Below, piece by piece: positions 1-10,000 of a DNA stretch of 64,000 nucleotides. Numbering within the stretch: position 1 is the stretch's first letter; every line of letters starts with the position of its first letter. Source of the DNA: Castellaniella sp049673105 (GTDB taxonomy: Bacteria; Pseudomonadota; Gammaproteobacteria; Burkholderiales; Burkholderiaceae_B); assembly GCF_049673105.1 (NCBI RefSeq), contig NZ_JBATXG010000013.1, positions 21,292 through 85,291 of the forward strand, written 5' to 3'. The notes under the pieces were generated by a model, which saw nothing but the letters and a program-made list of their open reading frames with translations, had not been told where the DNA came from and ran no database searches. The position numbers and the translations under genes are program-made.

Positions 1-927
1 AACCCGCTCGCGCAATAGATAAATGGGCCGTCCTTTCACTTCGGTGAAGATGCGCGCTATGTATTCGCCCACTACGCCCAGGGACATCAGGTTGACGCCG
101 GAAAAGAACAGCACCGCCGTAATCAGCGTGGCCCAGCCGCGCACCGGATCGCCGAACAGCACATACGTGACGACGATCACCAGGCCGTAGAGAAAAGCCG
201 CCATCGACAGGCAGGCACCCACCAAGCTCAGTACGCGCAGCGGCCAGGTCGTGAAGGCCGTGAGGCCGTCCACGGCAAAACGCAGCAGCTTCAAAGGATG
301 AAACCGGCTGACGCCATGCCGACGCTGGGACGGTGTATAAGACATGGGTTCGGACTCGAACCCCACCCAGGCGAACAGGCCCTTCATGAAGCGGTCGCGC
401 TCGGGCAGGCTGAGTAAAGCCTCGACCACCACCCGATCCATCAAGCGGAAATCACCGGCGTTGGGCGGCACGGTACGACCGTCGGAAGTCCGCATCAACG
501 CATAAAACAGACGCGAACCGATCCGTTTGAAGGGGCTTTCATCCTGCCGCGTCGCCCGTACGGCATAGACCATCTGCACCCCCTCGCGCCAGCGATCCAG
601 CATGGCCGGCACCATCTGCGGGGGATGCTGCATATCGGCATCCAGGCAGACGATGACATTGCCCTGAGCCGCTTCCAGGCCCGCCGTCAGCGCGGCTTCT
701 TTGCCGAAATTGCGCGACAGGCGCAAATAAACGATTTGCGGATGCAGACTGCACCAGTGCCGCAACAGATCGGGTGTGCCGTCCGTGCTGCCATCATCGA
801 CCACGATGATTTCCAGGGCATCCACCCGGGATTCCAGTGTTGCCAGCAATTCGGGCAGCAAAATGCCCAGATTGGCCTGTTCATTCAGGCACGGCACAAC
901 GCACGACAGAGAGACTGGCTGAGGCAT
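1..927 (-). CDS. Family 2 glycosyltransferase, membrane-anchored (3' end cut by window edge)
   Basis: The 309 visible residues are open to the left edge, so the C-terminus is missing. The N-terminal GT-A domain has the nucleotide-sugar motif VVDDGSTDG (residues 42-50) and the metal site DAD (96-98). It is followed by an amphipathic RFHPLKLLRF segment and two hydrophobic helices near the visible end. This is the layout of the DPM1/GtrB/ArnC group, which moves a sugar from a nucleotide donor onto undecaprenyl phosphate on the cytoplasmic side of the inner membrane. The ATG at 927 is chosen because the family's conserved start (SLSCVVPCLNE) follows at once. The acceptor and sugar cannot be read from this part. 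Confidence 0.85.
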   Translation of the reverse strand, partial: MPQPVSLSCVVPCLNEQANLGILLPELLATLESRVDALEIIVVDDGSTDGTPDLLRHWCSLHPQIVYLRLSRNFGKEAALTAGLEAAQGNVIVCLDADMQHPPQMVPAMLDRWREGVQMVYAVRATRQDESPFKRIGSRLFYALMRTSDGRTVPPNAGDFRLMDRVVVEALLSLPERDRFMKGLFAWVGFESEPMSYTPSQRRHGVSRFHPLKLLRFAVDGLTAFTTWPLRVLSLVGACLSMAAFLYGLVIVVTYVLFGDPVRGWATLITAVLFFSGVNLMSLGVVGEYIARIFTEVKGRPIYLLRERV

Positions 928-1078
928 GGGGAATCAGATCGATGAGAACGGGCAATTCAGGCAATTGCCGCCAGGATGCTGATGATAACTGAAGCCCCGT
1001 CGGACAGGCCACTGTATCGACCAGCAAAAACCCTACAGTGCCCTTTGATCTGGGCGACTCTGCTTTACGCCCACCCAT

Positions 1079-1103
1079 AAAGATTCCTATAATAGGTACC
1101 TTT
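1079..1103 (+). promoter_or_regulatory. NsrR-like dyad operator overlapping a TATAAT promoter
   Basis: The arms AAAGATTCCTAT (1079-1090) and ATAGGTACCTTT (1092-1103) form an inverted repeat that matches at 10 of 12 positions around one central base. Known NsrR operators also have two 11-base arms around one base. A perfect TATAAT (1088-1093) lies inside the dyad, with TTTACG (1064-1069) as a possible -35. A repressor bound here would block the promoter of the haemoglobin-nnrS-Rrf2 genes. The leader would be only about a dozen bases long. Confidence 0.6.
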
Positions 1104-1111
1104 AAAAATTC

Positions 1112-1552
1112 ATGGACTGCGAGACCTGCATGGACGACGCCTTTGTCTGTACGGAAGATGACATCGTCACCCTCGTCCATCACTTCTACCGGCGCGTGCG
1201 CCAGGACGATGTGCTGGGGCCGATCTTCGATGCACACATCGACGACTGGGACGAACACCTGGAACGCATGGTGCGCTTCTGGTCTTCGTTGTTGCGCCGC
1301 AGCGGCACGTACAGCGGCACCCCTATGCCGCACCACATTGCGCTGCCGGGCCTGAACGGCCCCATGTTCGTCCGCTGGCTGGATCTGTTCCGGGATACGC
1401 TGGGCGAATTCGATAATCCGGCCTTCGTCCAACAGGCCCAGGATTTCGCTCACCGCATCGCCCGCAGCCTCTGGTACGGCTACCAGATCAATCACACCCC
1501 AGATCAACCCATCATGGAGTTCGATACCCATGTCTCGCCTGATGAACATTGA
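1112..1552 (+). CDS. Group III truncated haemoglobin
   Basis: The protein has 146 aa, the usual size of a single-domain truncated globin. The pattern ITLVHHFYRRVRQD...LGPIF, then WDEHLERMVRFWSSLL and later the PHHIALPGL stretch around the proximal-histidine region, fits group III (CtrHb-like) globins. These bind NO or O2 on haem in the cytoplasm. The gene overlaps the start of nnrS by 23 bases and sits behind an NsrR-like operator, which supports a role in nitric-oxide handling during denitrification. A second ATG at 1130 would give a shorter protein, and neither start has a clear ribosome-binding site. The family call is firm; the exact ligand chemistry is inferred. Confidence 0.85.
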   Translation: MDCETCMDDAFVCTEDDIVTLVHHFYRRVRQDDVLGPIFDAHIDDWDEHLERMVRFWSSLLRRSGTYSGTPMPHHIALPGLNGPMFVRWLDLFRDTLGEFDNPAFVQQAQDFAHRIARSLWYGYQINHTPDQPIMEFDTHVSPDEH

Positions 1553-2849
1553 AGAAAGCCCGGCAGCGGCTCCGGCAGGTCCTTCCATGGCTGCTTTCCT
1601 GGCCTTGGGCTTTCGGCCTCTATACATCGCCGGCGCCGGCTGGGCGTTGATTTCCATCGCGCTCTGGATCTTCACCCCGCAACTGCTGGGCGAGCCCATG
1701 ACGCTGGTCGCCTGGCATGCGCACGAGATGCTCTGGGGCTTCATCATCACCATTGCAGTGGGCTTCCTGTTGACCGCCAGCGCCACCTGGACAGGCTTCA
1801 ATCCAATACAGGGCAAACCGCTCGCGGCGCTGTGCATTCTGTGGTGCATCGCCCGTATCGGTTTCCTGCTGGGCGGCCTGACGGGGTTCTGGATCGCTGC
1901 TGCGGCGGAACTGCTGTTCTTCCTGGCATCAGCCGTCGCGCTGGCGCGCGTCATGTTCAAAGGCCGCAGCCGACGCAACTACGGACTGCCCGCCCTGATT
2001 TTGATGCTGGGCGTCGCTGACCTGCTGTACTTGCTGGCCGTCCTGCAGGGCAACTATCTGGTGCTGATGGAACGCTTCTCTCTGGGATTGATCGGCATGG
2101 CGACCGTGGCGCTGCTGATCGCCCGTCGCGTGATTCCGTTCTTTGCCATGCGCATGGTCCAGGGTTTGCAGATTCCCATGCTGGTGCGTTCCGGCCACGC
2201 GCAGATGATCTTCAGCGTCCTGGCCCTGCTGGCCGGCGCACTGGCGCAGCTCACCCATACCCCCATGACGCCCGGCAGCGGTCCCCATGCCCTGCCCCTG
2301 ATCATGGCGGCCAGCCTGGCCATCACCGGGATCATCAGCCTGGGCCAGCTGGCGTACTGGAAACCACTGGCCGTGCTGCGCAAGCCCATGCTGTGGATCC
2401 TGTATCTGGGCTACGCCTTTCTGGGCATCGGCCTGCTGGCCGCCGCCTGGCTATTCAGCAATCTGTTCGATCCCGCCATCCTGCGCGGCGTCCTGATCCG
2501 TAGCGCTACGTATGTGCACTTGATCGGCCTGGGGGGTTTCTGCATCCTGATCATCGGCATGCTGAACCGCACGGCTCTGGGCCACCTGGGGCGCCCCCTG
2601 GCGCTGGATCGCAGCATGCTGGCCGGACACTGGCTGATGGTCGCCGCGGTCGTCCTGCGCCTGGCCGCTTTGTGGCCGTCGACGGCCAGCCTGCACCTGC
2701 TGCATCTGGCGGCGCTGGCCTGGATCCTGTCACTGGGCCTGTATCTGTGGCGCTTCGTCCCGATGCTGATCCGCCCGCGCCCGGACAAACCCGCGCCGGT
2801 CGCCACGCCCAAAAAGGCAGCGGCAGCCCCTGCCGCTCAGGCCCGCTAA
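1530..2849 (+). CDS. nnrS: NnrS family haem/copper membrane protein
   Basis: This 439-aa protein consists almost wholly of hydrophobic helices (about 12). Typical NnrS features are FLALGFRPLYIAGAGWA at the start, WHAHEMLWGF near residue 65, RRVIPFF near 200 and HLIGLGGFCILIIGMLNRTALGHLGR near 335. NnrS proteins are found with nitrite and NO reductase genes and lower nitrosative stress from NO; their biochemical activity is not settled. The gene starts inside the end of the truncated haemoglobin gene (ATG at 1530, or 1542), so the two are probably translationally coupled. The C-terminal tail is rich in Pro, Ala and Lys. Confidence 0.9.
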   Translation: MSRLMNIEESPAAAPAGPSMAAFLALGFRPLYIAGAGWALISIALWIFTPQLLGEPMTLVAWHAHEMLWGFIITIAVGFLLTASATWTGFNPIQGKPLAALCILWCIARIGFLLGGLTGFWIAAAAELLFFLASAVALARVMFKGRSRRNYGLPALILMLGVADLLYLLAVLQGNYLVLMERFSLGLIGMATVALLIARRVIPFFAMRMVQGLQIPMLVRSGHAQMIFSVLALLAGALAQLTHTPMTPGSGPHALPLIMAASLAITGIISLGQLAYWKPLAVLRKPMLWILYLGYAFLGIGLLAAAWLFSNLFDPAILRGVLIRSATYVHLIGLGGFCILIIGMLNRTALGHLGRPLALDRSMLAGHWLMVAAVVLRLAALWPSTASLHLLHLAALAWILSLGLYLWRFVPMLIRPRPDKPAPVATPKKAAAAPAAQAR

Positions 2850-2868
2850 TCATCGGACGCCCGCAACC

Positions 2869-3342
2869 ATGCGCCTGACCAATATGAGCGACTACGCGGT
2901 GCGGCTGCTGATGTATCTCAGCGGCCACCGCGACCGCCTGTGCACCATCGCGGAAATCGCCCAGTTCTACGGCATTTCCGAACCGCACCTGATGAAAATC
3001 ACGCACCGGCTGGCCCAGCATGGCTGGATACGCACGGTGCGCGGCAAAAACGGCGGCATGGAACTGGCCCACGAACCGCAGGACATCACGCTGGGCGCCT
3101 TGATCCGGGACATGGAAAACGACCTGGCCCTGGTCGAATGCATGGGGGCGGAAAACCACTGCATCCTGACCGGCCACTGCGGCCTGAAACCCGTGATCGC
3201 CGGCGCCCTGAAAGCATTCATGGATCATCTGGACAGCCACACCCTGGCCGACGTGCTGCCCCCGCCCCCTCTGGCGGGCTCTGCCGCGCAAGCGGTGCGA
3301 ATCACCCCGCCGCCAACCCGCAAGATCGCCGGCGTCCGCTGA
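2869..3342 (+). CDS. Rrf2 family Fe-S regulator, NsrR-like
   Basis: This 157-aa protein opens with MRLTNMSDYAVRLLMYLS, the usual Rrf2 start, followed by a winged helix (ISEPHLMKITHRL, VRGKNGGMEL). Three cysteines at residues 91, 98 and 104 lie where NsrR holds its NO-sensing iron-sulfur cluster, and they are followed by KAFMDHLDSHTLADVL, which is close to NsrR. NsrR represses NO-detoxification genes until NO destroys the cluster. The gene lies 19 bases after nnrS in the same direction, so it probably represses its own operon through the dyad at 1079-1103. The spacing of the first two cysteines (six residues between) is slightly longer than in E. coli NsrR. Confidence 0.85.
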   Translation: MRLTNMSDYAVRLLMYLSGHRDRLCTIAEIAQFYGISEPHLMKITHRLAQHGWIRTVRGKNGGMELAHEPQDITLGALIRDMENDLALVECMGAENHCILTGHCGLKPVIAGALKAFMDHLDSHTLADVLPPPPLAGSAAQAVRITPPPTRKIAGVR

Positions 3343-3378
3343 TCCCCTGACTCGTCCGAACAGCGCAGCGCGGGGCCT

Positions 3379-4125
3379 TCATTGCACCAGCGGCGAGTCC
3401 GACCCCTGCATGGGAATGCCCTGTATCTGCGCCGATCCGACCAGCTGCTGCAGATACTGGTGGACCGCCCGCCGGTAGCTGGATTCCTCCAGCCAGGCGG
3501 CCAAGCGGTCCTGCACCTCTGAAAACGGCACCGCGCGGCCTTCGGCCTTGCGGCCTGTACGCACGATGTGAAAGCCGAAACGGGTCTCGACCAGTTCCCC
3601 GGCCAGCGTGTGTTCGGGCATGGCGAACACGGCCTTTTCGAATTCCGGCACCATCTCGCCGCGCGTCAGTTCACCCAGAGCGCCGCCTTCGGCCCCGGAT
3701 GGGCAATTGGAATATTCCCGTGCGTACTGGGCGAACTGCCCCAGGCCTTTGCGGTGCAGTTCCGCCAAATGCAGATTGGCGCGTGCGCGCAGCTTCTGCA
3801 CATCCAGGCCCGCCGTCGCCTGGAACAGAATGTGCCAGACCTCGATCAGATCGCCCTCGCGGAATTCCTCGGGGTGCTGTTCGTAATAGCGCCGACAACT
3901 GGCCTCGTCGGCCTGCGGGGTGCGCACGTCTTCGGCCAGCACCGCCGCCAGCAGGGCCTCGGCGGAATCGGCGTTCACGCCCAGTTCGGCGCCGCGCTGA
4001 CGGATCAGCTCGCGCAGCACCAGTTCCTGCCCCGCCGCCAGGCGGGGATTGGTTTCCTGTTCGTGGCTGGGGACTTCGGCCAGAATGTCCGATTCGGTAA
4101 TGACAACGTCATTGACAGTGATCAT
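3379..4125 (-). CDS. Parvulin-type peptidyl-prolyl isomerase of the nar operon
   Basis: This 248-aa protein has no signal peptide, so it should act in the cytoplasm. Residues about 95-195 form a PpiC-type rotamase domain: EVWHILFQA, then FAQYAREYSNCPSGAEGG, GELTRGEMVPEFEKAVFAM and ETRFGFHIVRT. The N-terminal half is helical, as in NifM-like proteins. It is the last gene after narI (gap 9 bases). In Pseudomonas a PpiC-type isomerase gene holds the same position after narGHJI. The likely job is to help fold or assemble the cytoplasmic nitrate reductase subunits, inferred only from position. Confidence 0.85.
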   Translation of the reverse strand: MITVNDVVITESDILAEVPSHEQETNPRLAAGQELVLRELIRQRGAELGVNADSAEALLAAVLAEDVRTPQADEASCRRYYEQHPEEFREGDLIEVWHILFQATAGLDVQKLRARANLHLAELHRKGLGQFAQYAREYSNCPSGAEGGALGELTRGEMVPEFEKAVFAMPEHTLAGELVETRFGFHIVRTGRKAEGRAVPFSEVQDRLAAWLEESSYRRAVHQYLQQLVGSAQIQGIPMQGSDSPLVQ

Positions 4126-4134
4126 GATGTGCCC

Positions 4135-4824
4135 TTAGCGACGCGGACGGACCAGTTGCCACGGGCGCACCAGATAGGTGACCGAGGCGAAGCCCGACCA
4201 GACGTGCACCAGCCGCGTGAACGGAAAGATCACGAACAGCGTCATGCCCAGCACCATGTGCAAACGATAGACCGCCGGGACGCCTTCCATGGCGCCGACG
4301 GCCCCTGAACGAAAGGTGATGATGCGCTGCGCCCATTCACCCAACTGGACCATGACGGCGCCATCCGTGTGATGCACCGACGTGAACAGCGTCGCCAATC
4401 CCACGATCAGCACCAGCAAAATCCATAACAGGGTCACCCAGTCGGACACGGTGGAGTTATGCATGATGCGGATTTCCGACCAGCGACGGTGGATCAGCAA
4501 CAGCAGGCCGATCAGGCAGATCACACCCAGGATGGCGCCGCCGATGATCGCCAGCAGCTGCTTGTTCTGCGTGCTGAGCCCCAAGGCGTGATACACCGCC
4601 GGCGGCGTCAACAGGCCGACCAGATGGGTGAAGAACAGGGAAATGATGCCGATGTGAAACAGGTTGCTGCCCCAGCGCAGCGACCCCGTGCGCAGCATCT
4701 GGCTGGAATCGCTTTTCCAGGTGTACTGCTCGCGTTCAAAGCGCACCAGGCTACCCAGCAGGAACACGGTCAGCGCAATATAGGGGTACACCCCGAAGAA
4801 AAACAGATCGAGCGTCTCTTTCAT
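4135..4824 (-). CDS. narI: Respiratory nitrate reductase gamma subunit (cytochrome b)
   Basis: The protein has 229 aa and five membrane helices. The four haem-ligand histidines are present: H57 and H67 (NLFHIGIISLFFTH) and H189 and H207 (YRLHMVLG...LVHVWS), matching NarI of E. coli. It anchors NarGH to the inner membrane and takes electrons from quinol through two b haems. The ATG at 4824 is chosen over a longer open frame because KETLDLFFFGVYPY is the conserved N-terminus. It follows narJ by 10 bases in a narGHJI operon. Confidence 0.97.
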   Translation of the reverse strand: MKETLDLFFFGVYPYIALTVFLLGSLVRFEREQYTWKSDSSQMLRTGSLRWGSNLFHIGIISLFFTHLVGLLTPPAVYHALGLSTQNKQLLAIIGGAILGVICLIGLLLLIHRRWSEIRIMHNSTVSDWVTLLWILLVLIVGLATLFTSVHHTDGAVMVQLGEWAQRIITFRSGAVGAMEGVPAVYRLHMVLGMTLFVIFPFTRLVHVWSGFASVTYLVRPWQLVRPRR

Positions 4825-4834
4825 GATGGTCTCC

Positions 4835-5527
4835 TCAGGCCTGGCTGCCGTTGGGGTGGCTGGCCCGCGAACGGGGCGGATGGAACACAAGAGGTTGCGA
4901 CTGATTGCCCTGGCGGCCCATCAGCAGCGGTTCGGTGCCATCGGCTTGCGGACCGAAGGTGATCATGGTTTCTTCCATTTCGCCTTCCGGCACGTCGGGC
5001 AGGACCTCGGGTTGCACGGTCGTCATGGTGCGCAACTGGGCGAACGCGCAGGCATAGGGGCTGTCGGATTCGCCCAGCTTGTCGCCCAGGCGGGCCAGCA
5101 CGTGGATGGCATCCCCCAGCAGTTCTTCGGCTGCCTGGGGCGGAATCTGCCCCAGGAATTCCAGGAACAGCGGCACATAATCGGGCAGTTCGGTCGAAGC
5201 CGGTTCCAGGCCGTGTTTGCGGTATTCCTGCTGCAGATCGACCATGGCCTGGCCGCGGTCGCGGGATTCGCCATGCACGTGCTCGAACAGATGCAAGGAA
5301 TGGGCGGCCCGCCGGTCGAACGTGGCCACGTAGTCCTCCTGCAGATCGATCAGGTCGTCGTAGCTTTCCAGAAAGGTGAACAAGGGGTCCAGCCGGGCCC
5401 GCACGGGCGTCGGCAGCGCAGCGGACAATTCCGGCAAGGCATCCAGCCAGTCCTGCTCGGGATAGCTGAGCAGGGCCGACAGGACGGAAAACACCGGCAT
5501 ATCCTGGGCAGTCAATGTGTGCGTCAT
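4835..5527 (-). CDS. narJ: Nitrate reductase molybdenum cofactor assembly chaperone
   Basis: This 230-aa helical protein of the NarJ/TorD group has LSALLSYPEQDWLDALPEL near the start and HLFEHVHGESRDRGQAMVDL in the middle, which is the family hallmark. NarJ binds unfinished NarG in the cytoplasm while the molybdenum cofactor is inserted and is not part of the final enzyme. The start at 5527 (MTHTLTAQ) has a GGAGAG ribosome-binding site just upstream; longer readings into narH are not supported. The gene lies between narH and narI with gaps of 8 and 10 bases. Confidence 0.96.
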   Translation of the reverse strand: MTHTLTAQDMPVFSVLSALLSYPEQDWLDALPELSAALPTPVRARLDPLFTFLESYDDLIDLQEDYVATFDRRAAHSLHLFEHVHGESRDRGQAMVDLQQEYRKHGLEPASTELPDYVPLFLEFLGQIPPQAAEELLGDAIHVLARLGDKLGESDSPYACAFAQLRTMTTVQPEVLPDVPEGEMEETMITFGPQADGTEPLLMGRQGNQSQPLVFHPPRSRASHPNGSQA

Positions 5528-5535
5528 GATCTCTC

Positions 5536-7077
5536 CTACGCCGTTCTGGCCGGATCCAGAAACACCACGGACGGCTTGCGCTTGCCGCGCGGCTTGCCGA
5601 ACAACGATCCCTCGGAACTGCCGCCGGAACAACCATTGCCGAACGTAAAGCCGCAGCTGCCGCGCATCTCGAAGGCATTTTCAGCGCTTTCGCGATGCGC
5701 CGTGGGGATGACGAAGCGGTCTTCGTAATTGGCGATGGCCAGATAGCGGTGCATGTCCTCGACCTGATGCAGCGTCAGCCCCACCTGGTCCAGGATGTCG
5801 TGCCGTTCCTGGCGATCCACCGACCGCGCCCGCATGAAGGCGCGCATGGCCAGCATGCGTTCCAGCGCGACCTCGACGGGCGCCTCGTCGCCGGCCGTCA
5901 GCAGATTGGCCAGATAGCGCAGCGGAATCCGCAGCGATTTGACGTCGGGGATTTCACCAAAGGCGCCGATCTGGCCGCTGTTGGCCGCCGACTGAATGGG
6001 CGAAAGCGGCGGCACATACCAGACCATGGGCAGCGTGCGGTATTCCGGATGCAGCGGGAAGGCGATCTTCCAGTCCACCGCCATCTTGTAGACCGGCGAA
6101 TTGCAGGCCGCATCCAGCCAGTTTTCGGGAATGCCGTCGGCCAGGGCCTGGCGGCGGACCTCGGGATCGTGCGGGTCCAGGAACAGATCCAGCTGAGCCT
6201 GATAGAGATCCTTTTCATTGGGCACGCTGGCGGCGGCCTCGATGCCGTCGGCGTCGTACAGCAGCACGCCCAGATAGCGGATGCGCCCGACGCAGGTTTC
6301 GGAACAGACCGTGGGCTGGCCGGCTTCGATGCGGGGATAGCAGAAGATGCACTTTTCCGCCTTGCCGGATTTCCAGTTGTAGTAGATTTTTTTATAGGGG
6401 CAGCCGGAAATGCACATGCGCCAGCCCCGGCATTTGTCCTGATCGATCAGCACGATGCCGTCCTCGGCCCGCTTGTAGATCGACCCCGACGGGCAGCTGG
6501 CCACGCAGGTGGGGTTCAGGCAGTGCTCGCACAGGCGCGGCAGGTACATCATGAAGGTATTTTCAAACTGCCCGTAGATGTCTTTCTGCACCGCCTCGAA
6601 GTTGTAGTCCTGGGACCGCTTGGCGAATTCACCCCCCAGGATTTCTTCCCAGTTCGGACCCCACTCGATCTTTTCCATGCGCTGGCCGGTGATCAGCGAA
6701 CGCGGTCGGGCCACGGGCGGCGTCTTGCGTTCCGGGGCCTTTTGCAGATAGTCGTAATCGTAGGTGAAGGGTTCGTAGTAATCGTCGATCTGCGGCAGAT
6801 TGGGGTTGGAAAAGATGCGTGACAGCAGCTTTAATTTGCCCCCCTGACGCGGCTCGATACGGCCATTGGCCTTGCGGTTCCAGCCGCCGTTCCAGCGGTC
6901 CTGGTTTTCCCAGTCTTTGGGGTAGCCCACGCCCGGTTTGGTTTCGACGTTGTTGAACCAGGCATATTCCATGCCCTCGCGAGACGTCCAGACGTTCTTG
7001 CAGGTGATAGAACAGGTGTGGCAGCCGATGCATTTGTCCAGATTCAGGACCATGGCGACTTGTGCGCGGATTTTCAT
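5536..7077 (-). CDS. narH: Respiratory nitrate reductase beta subunit
   Basis: This 513-aa iron-sulfur protein carries electrons from NarI to NarG. The four cluster-binding cysteine groups are visible: CIGCHTCSITCKNVW (residues 16-30), CEHCLNPTCVASCPSG (near 184), CRGWRMCISGCPYKK (near 217, with Trp in place of one Cys as in the [3Fe-4S] site of NarH) and CIFCYPRIEAGQPTVCSETC (near 244). The length matches E. coli NarH. It begins 14 bases after narG. Confidence 0.98.
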   Translation of the reverse strand: MKIRAQVAMVLNLDKCIGCHTCSITCKNVWTSREGMEYAWFNNVETKPGVGYPKDWENQDRWNGGWNRKANGRIEPRQGGKLKLLSRIFSNPNLPQIDDYYEPFTYDYDYLQKAPERKTPPVARPRSLITGQRMEKIEWGPNWEEILGGEFAKRSQDYNFEAVQKDIYGQFENTFMMYLPRLCEHCLNPTCVASCPSGSIYKRAEDGIVLIDQDKCRGWRMCISGCPYKKIYYNWKSGKAEKCIFCYPRIEAGQPTVCSETCVGRIRYLGVLLYDADGIEAAASVPNEKDLYQAQLDLFLDPHDPEVRRQALADGIPENWLDAACNSPVYKMAVDWKIAFPLHPEYRTLPMVWYVPPLSPIQSAANSGQIGAFGEIPDVKSLRIPLRYLANLLTAGDEAPVEVALERMLAMRAFMRARSVDRQERHDILDQVGLTLHQVEDMHRYLAIANYEDRFVIPTAHRESAENAFEMRGSCGFTFGNGCSGGSSEGSLFGKPRGKRKPSVVFLDPARTA

Positions 7078-7091
7078 GGGTGCGACTCCTT

Positions 7092-10000
7092 TCAGGCCTG
7101 CGTCTGGGCGGACACTTCGTGTGTTTCGTCCATCCAGTCGATTTTCTTCATTTTGCGGACCACGACGAACTCATCGCGGTTCGAGCCCACCGTCCCGTAA
7201 TAGTTGAAGCCGTAGGACAACTGCGCATAGCCGCCGATCATGTGGGTGGGCTTGACGACCGTGCGCGTGACCGAATTGTGGATCCCGCCGCGCTTGCCGG
7301 TGATTTCCGACCCCGGTACGTTCACGATTTTTTCCTGAGCGTGATACATCATGGTCATGCCTTCGGGCACGCGCTGACTGACCACGGCCCGCGCCACCAG
7401 CGCGCCGTTGACGTTGAAGACCTCGATCCAGTCGTTGTCCACGATGCCGGCCTTGGCGGCATCGATTTCCGACATCCAGACGATGGGGCCGCCGCGCGAC
7501 AGCGTCAGCATGATCAGATTGTCGGAATAGGTGGAGTGAATCCCCCATTTCTGGTGCGGCGTGATGAAATTCAGGACCACGTGCGGTTCGCCATTGCTGA
7601 ATTGCTTGTCCAGCATGGGTTTGATGGTCTTGGTATCCACCGGCGGACGGTAGACGCACAGGGATTCGCCGAAATCCCGCATCCAGGGGTGATCCTGGTA
7701 GAGTTCCTGCCGCCCCGTCAGGGTGCGCCAGGGGATCAGTTCATGCACGTTGGTGTAGCCGGCGCTGTAGCTGACCTTGTCGGATTCGATGCCCGACCAG
7801 GTGGGCGAAGTCAGGATCTTGCGCGGCTGCGCCTGGATGTCGCGGAAGCGGATCTTTTCATGCTCGCTGGATCGGATCAGATGGGTATGATCGCGCCCGG
7901 TGATCTTCGACAGGGCCTCCCAGGCCTTCAGGGCCACGTGACCATTGGTTTCCGGCGCCAGGGTCAGGATGGTCTCGCAAGCATCGATGTCCGTGAAGAT
8001 GCGCGGCTGGCCCTGGCCGACGCCGGGTTCACGCTCGCGGTAATTCAGTTTGCCCAGAAATTCGACTTCTTCCTTGGTGTCCCAGGAAATGCCCTTGCCG
8101 CCGTTGCCCAGCTTTTCAGCCAGCGGCCCCAGGGTGGTGAAGCGCTCGTAGACATGCTTGTAGTCGCGGTTGACCACCATCAGATTGGGCATGGTCTTGC
8201 CGGGGATCAGATCGCATTCGCCCTTGTGCCATTCGCGCACGGCATAGGGGTCGGTGAGTTCACCCGGTGAGTCGTGTTGCATGGGCTGCAGCACCAGGTC
8301 TTCATCGGGCAGATCGGCATCGGCGGCCAATTCGGAGAATTTCTTCGCCAGATTTTTGTAGATTTCCCAATCGCTGCGCGATTCCCAGATCGGGTCCACC
8401 GCCGCCGACAGCGGGTGGATGAAGGGATGCATGTCCGACGTATTCAAGTCGTTCTTTTCGTACCAGGTGGCCGTGGGCAGCACGATGTCGGAATAGACAC
8501 AGGTGGTGGACATGCGGAAGTCCAGCGTCACCAGCAGATCGAGCTTGCCTTCGGGGGCATCGTCACGCCAGGCGACCTCTTGGGGTTTGCTTTCACCCAT
8601 TTCCCCGAGGTCCTTGCCCTGCACGCCGTGCTGGGTGCCCAGCAGATGCTTCAGGAAGTATTCATGCCCCTTGCCCGACGATCCCAGGATATTGGAGCGC
8701 CAGATGAACAGGTTGCGCGGGAAGTTGTCGGGATTATCGGGGTCCTCGCAGGCGAATTTCAGTTTGCCATCGCGCAGGCCCTGCACGGCGTATTCCTTGG
8801 GGTCCATGCCGGCGGCCTGCGCATCGCGCACCACCTGCAGCGGATTGGTCTGCAATTGCGGCGCCGTGGGCAGCCAGCCCATGCGCTCGGCCTTCACGTT
8901 CATGTCGATCAGGCTGCCCTGATATTTCGAGGCATCGGCCAGCGGCGACAGCAGTTCGGAGACCTGCAGTTTTTCGTAGCGCCACTGATCAGAGTGCGCA
9001 TAGAAGAACGAAGTGCCGTTCATGTGCCGGGGCGGGCGCAGCCAGTCCAGGGCGAAGGTCAGCATGGTCCACCCTGTCTGGGGACGCAATTTTTCCTGGC
9101 CCACGTAGTGGCACCAGCCGCCGCCCGACTGGCCCACGCAGCCGCACATCGACACCAGATTGATGATGCCCCGGTACGCCATGTCCATGTGATACCAGTG
9201 ATTCAGGCCGGCGCCCAGAATCACCATGGACTTGCCTTCGGTCTTGTCGGCATTGTCCGCAAACTGGCGCGCCACCGTGATGACCTGTTCACGCGGCACA
9301 CCGGTGATGCGTTCCTGCCAGGCCGGGGTATAAGGCACATCGTCATCGTAGGACGAGGCGGCATTGTCGCCGCCCAGGCCGCGATCGATCCCGTAGTTGG
9401 CCACGAACAGGTCGAATACCGTAGCAACCAGGACTTCGCCTTCGGCGGTCTGCACCCGTTTCACGGGCAGATTGCGCACCAGGACCTCGTCGTGATCCGT
9501 GCCCTTGAAGTAATCGTGAGGCACCCCGCCGAAATACGGAAAAGCCACCGGCACGACTTCGTCATGAGACGTCAGCAGGCTCAGGCGCGGCTGCACGTCA
9601 TGGCCCCGCGCGTCCTTCAGTTCCAGGTTCCATTTGCCGGCGTCCTCGCCGTCTTTCTGGCCCCAACGAAAGCCGATGGACCCCTGCGGCACGATGAACT
9701 CACCGGTCTGCTCGTCGCAGGCGACGGTCTTCCATTCGGGGTTGTTCTGCTGACCCAGGCGATCGGAAAAATCCGCTGCCCGCAGCTTGCGATCCGGCAC
9801 ATAGCGGTCGCCCTGGCGCACCAGGCGCACCAGAAACGGCATGTCCGTGTACTGGCGGCAATAGCGGTCGAAATAGGCGCTTTTGCCTGCCAGGTGAAAT
9901 TCTTTCAGAACCACGTGGCCCATGGCCAGCGCCAGGGCCGCATCGGTGCCCTGTTTCGGGTGCATCCACAGATCGCCGAATTTCGCGCCTTCGGCGTAGT

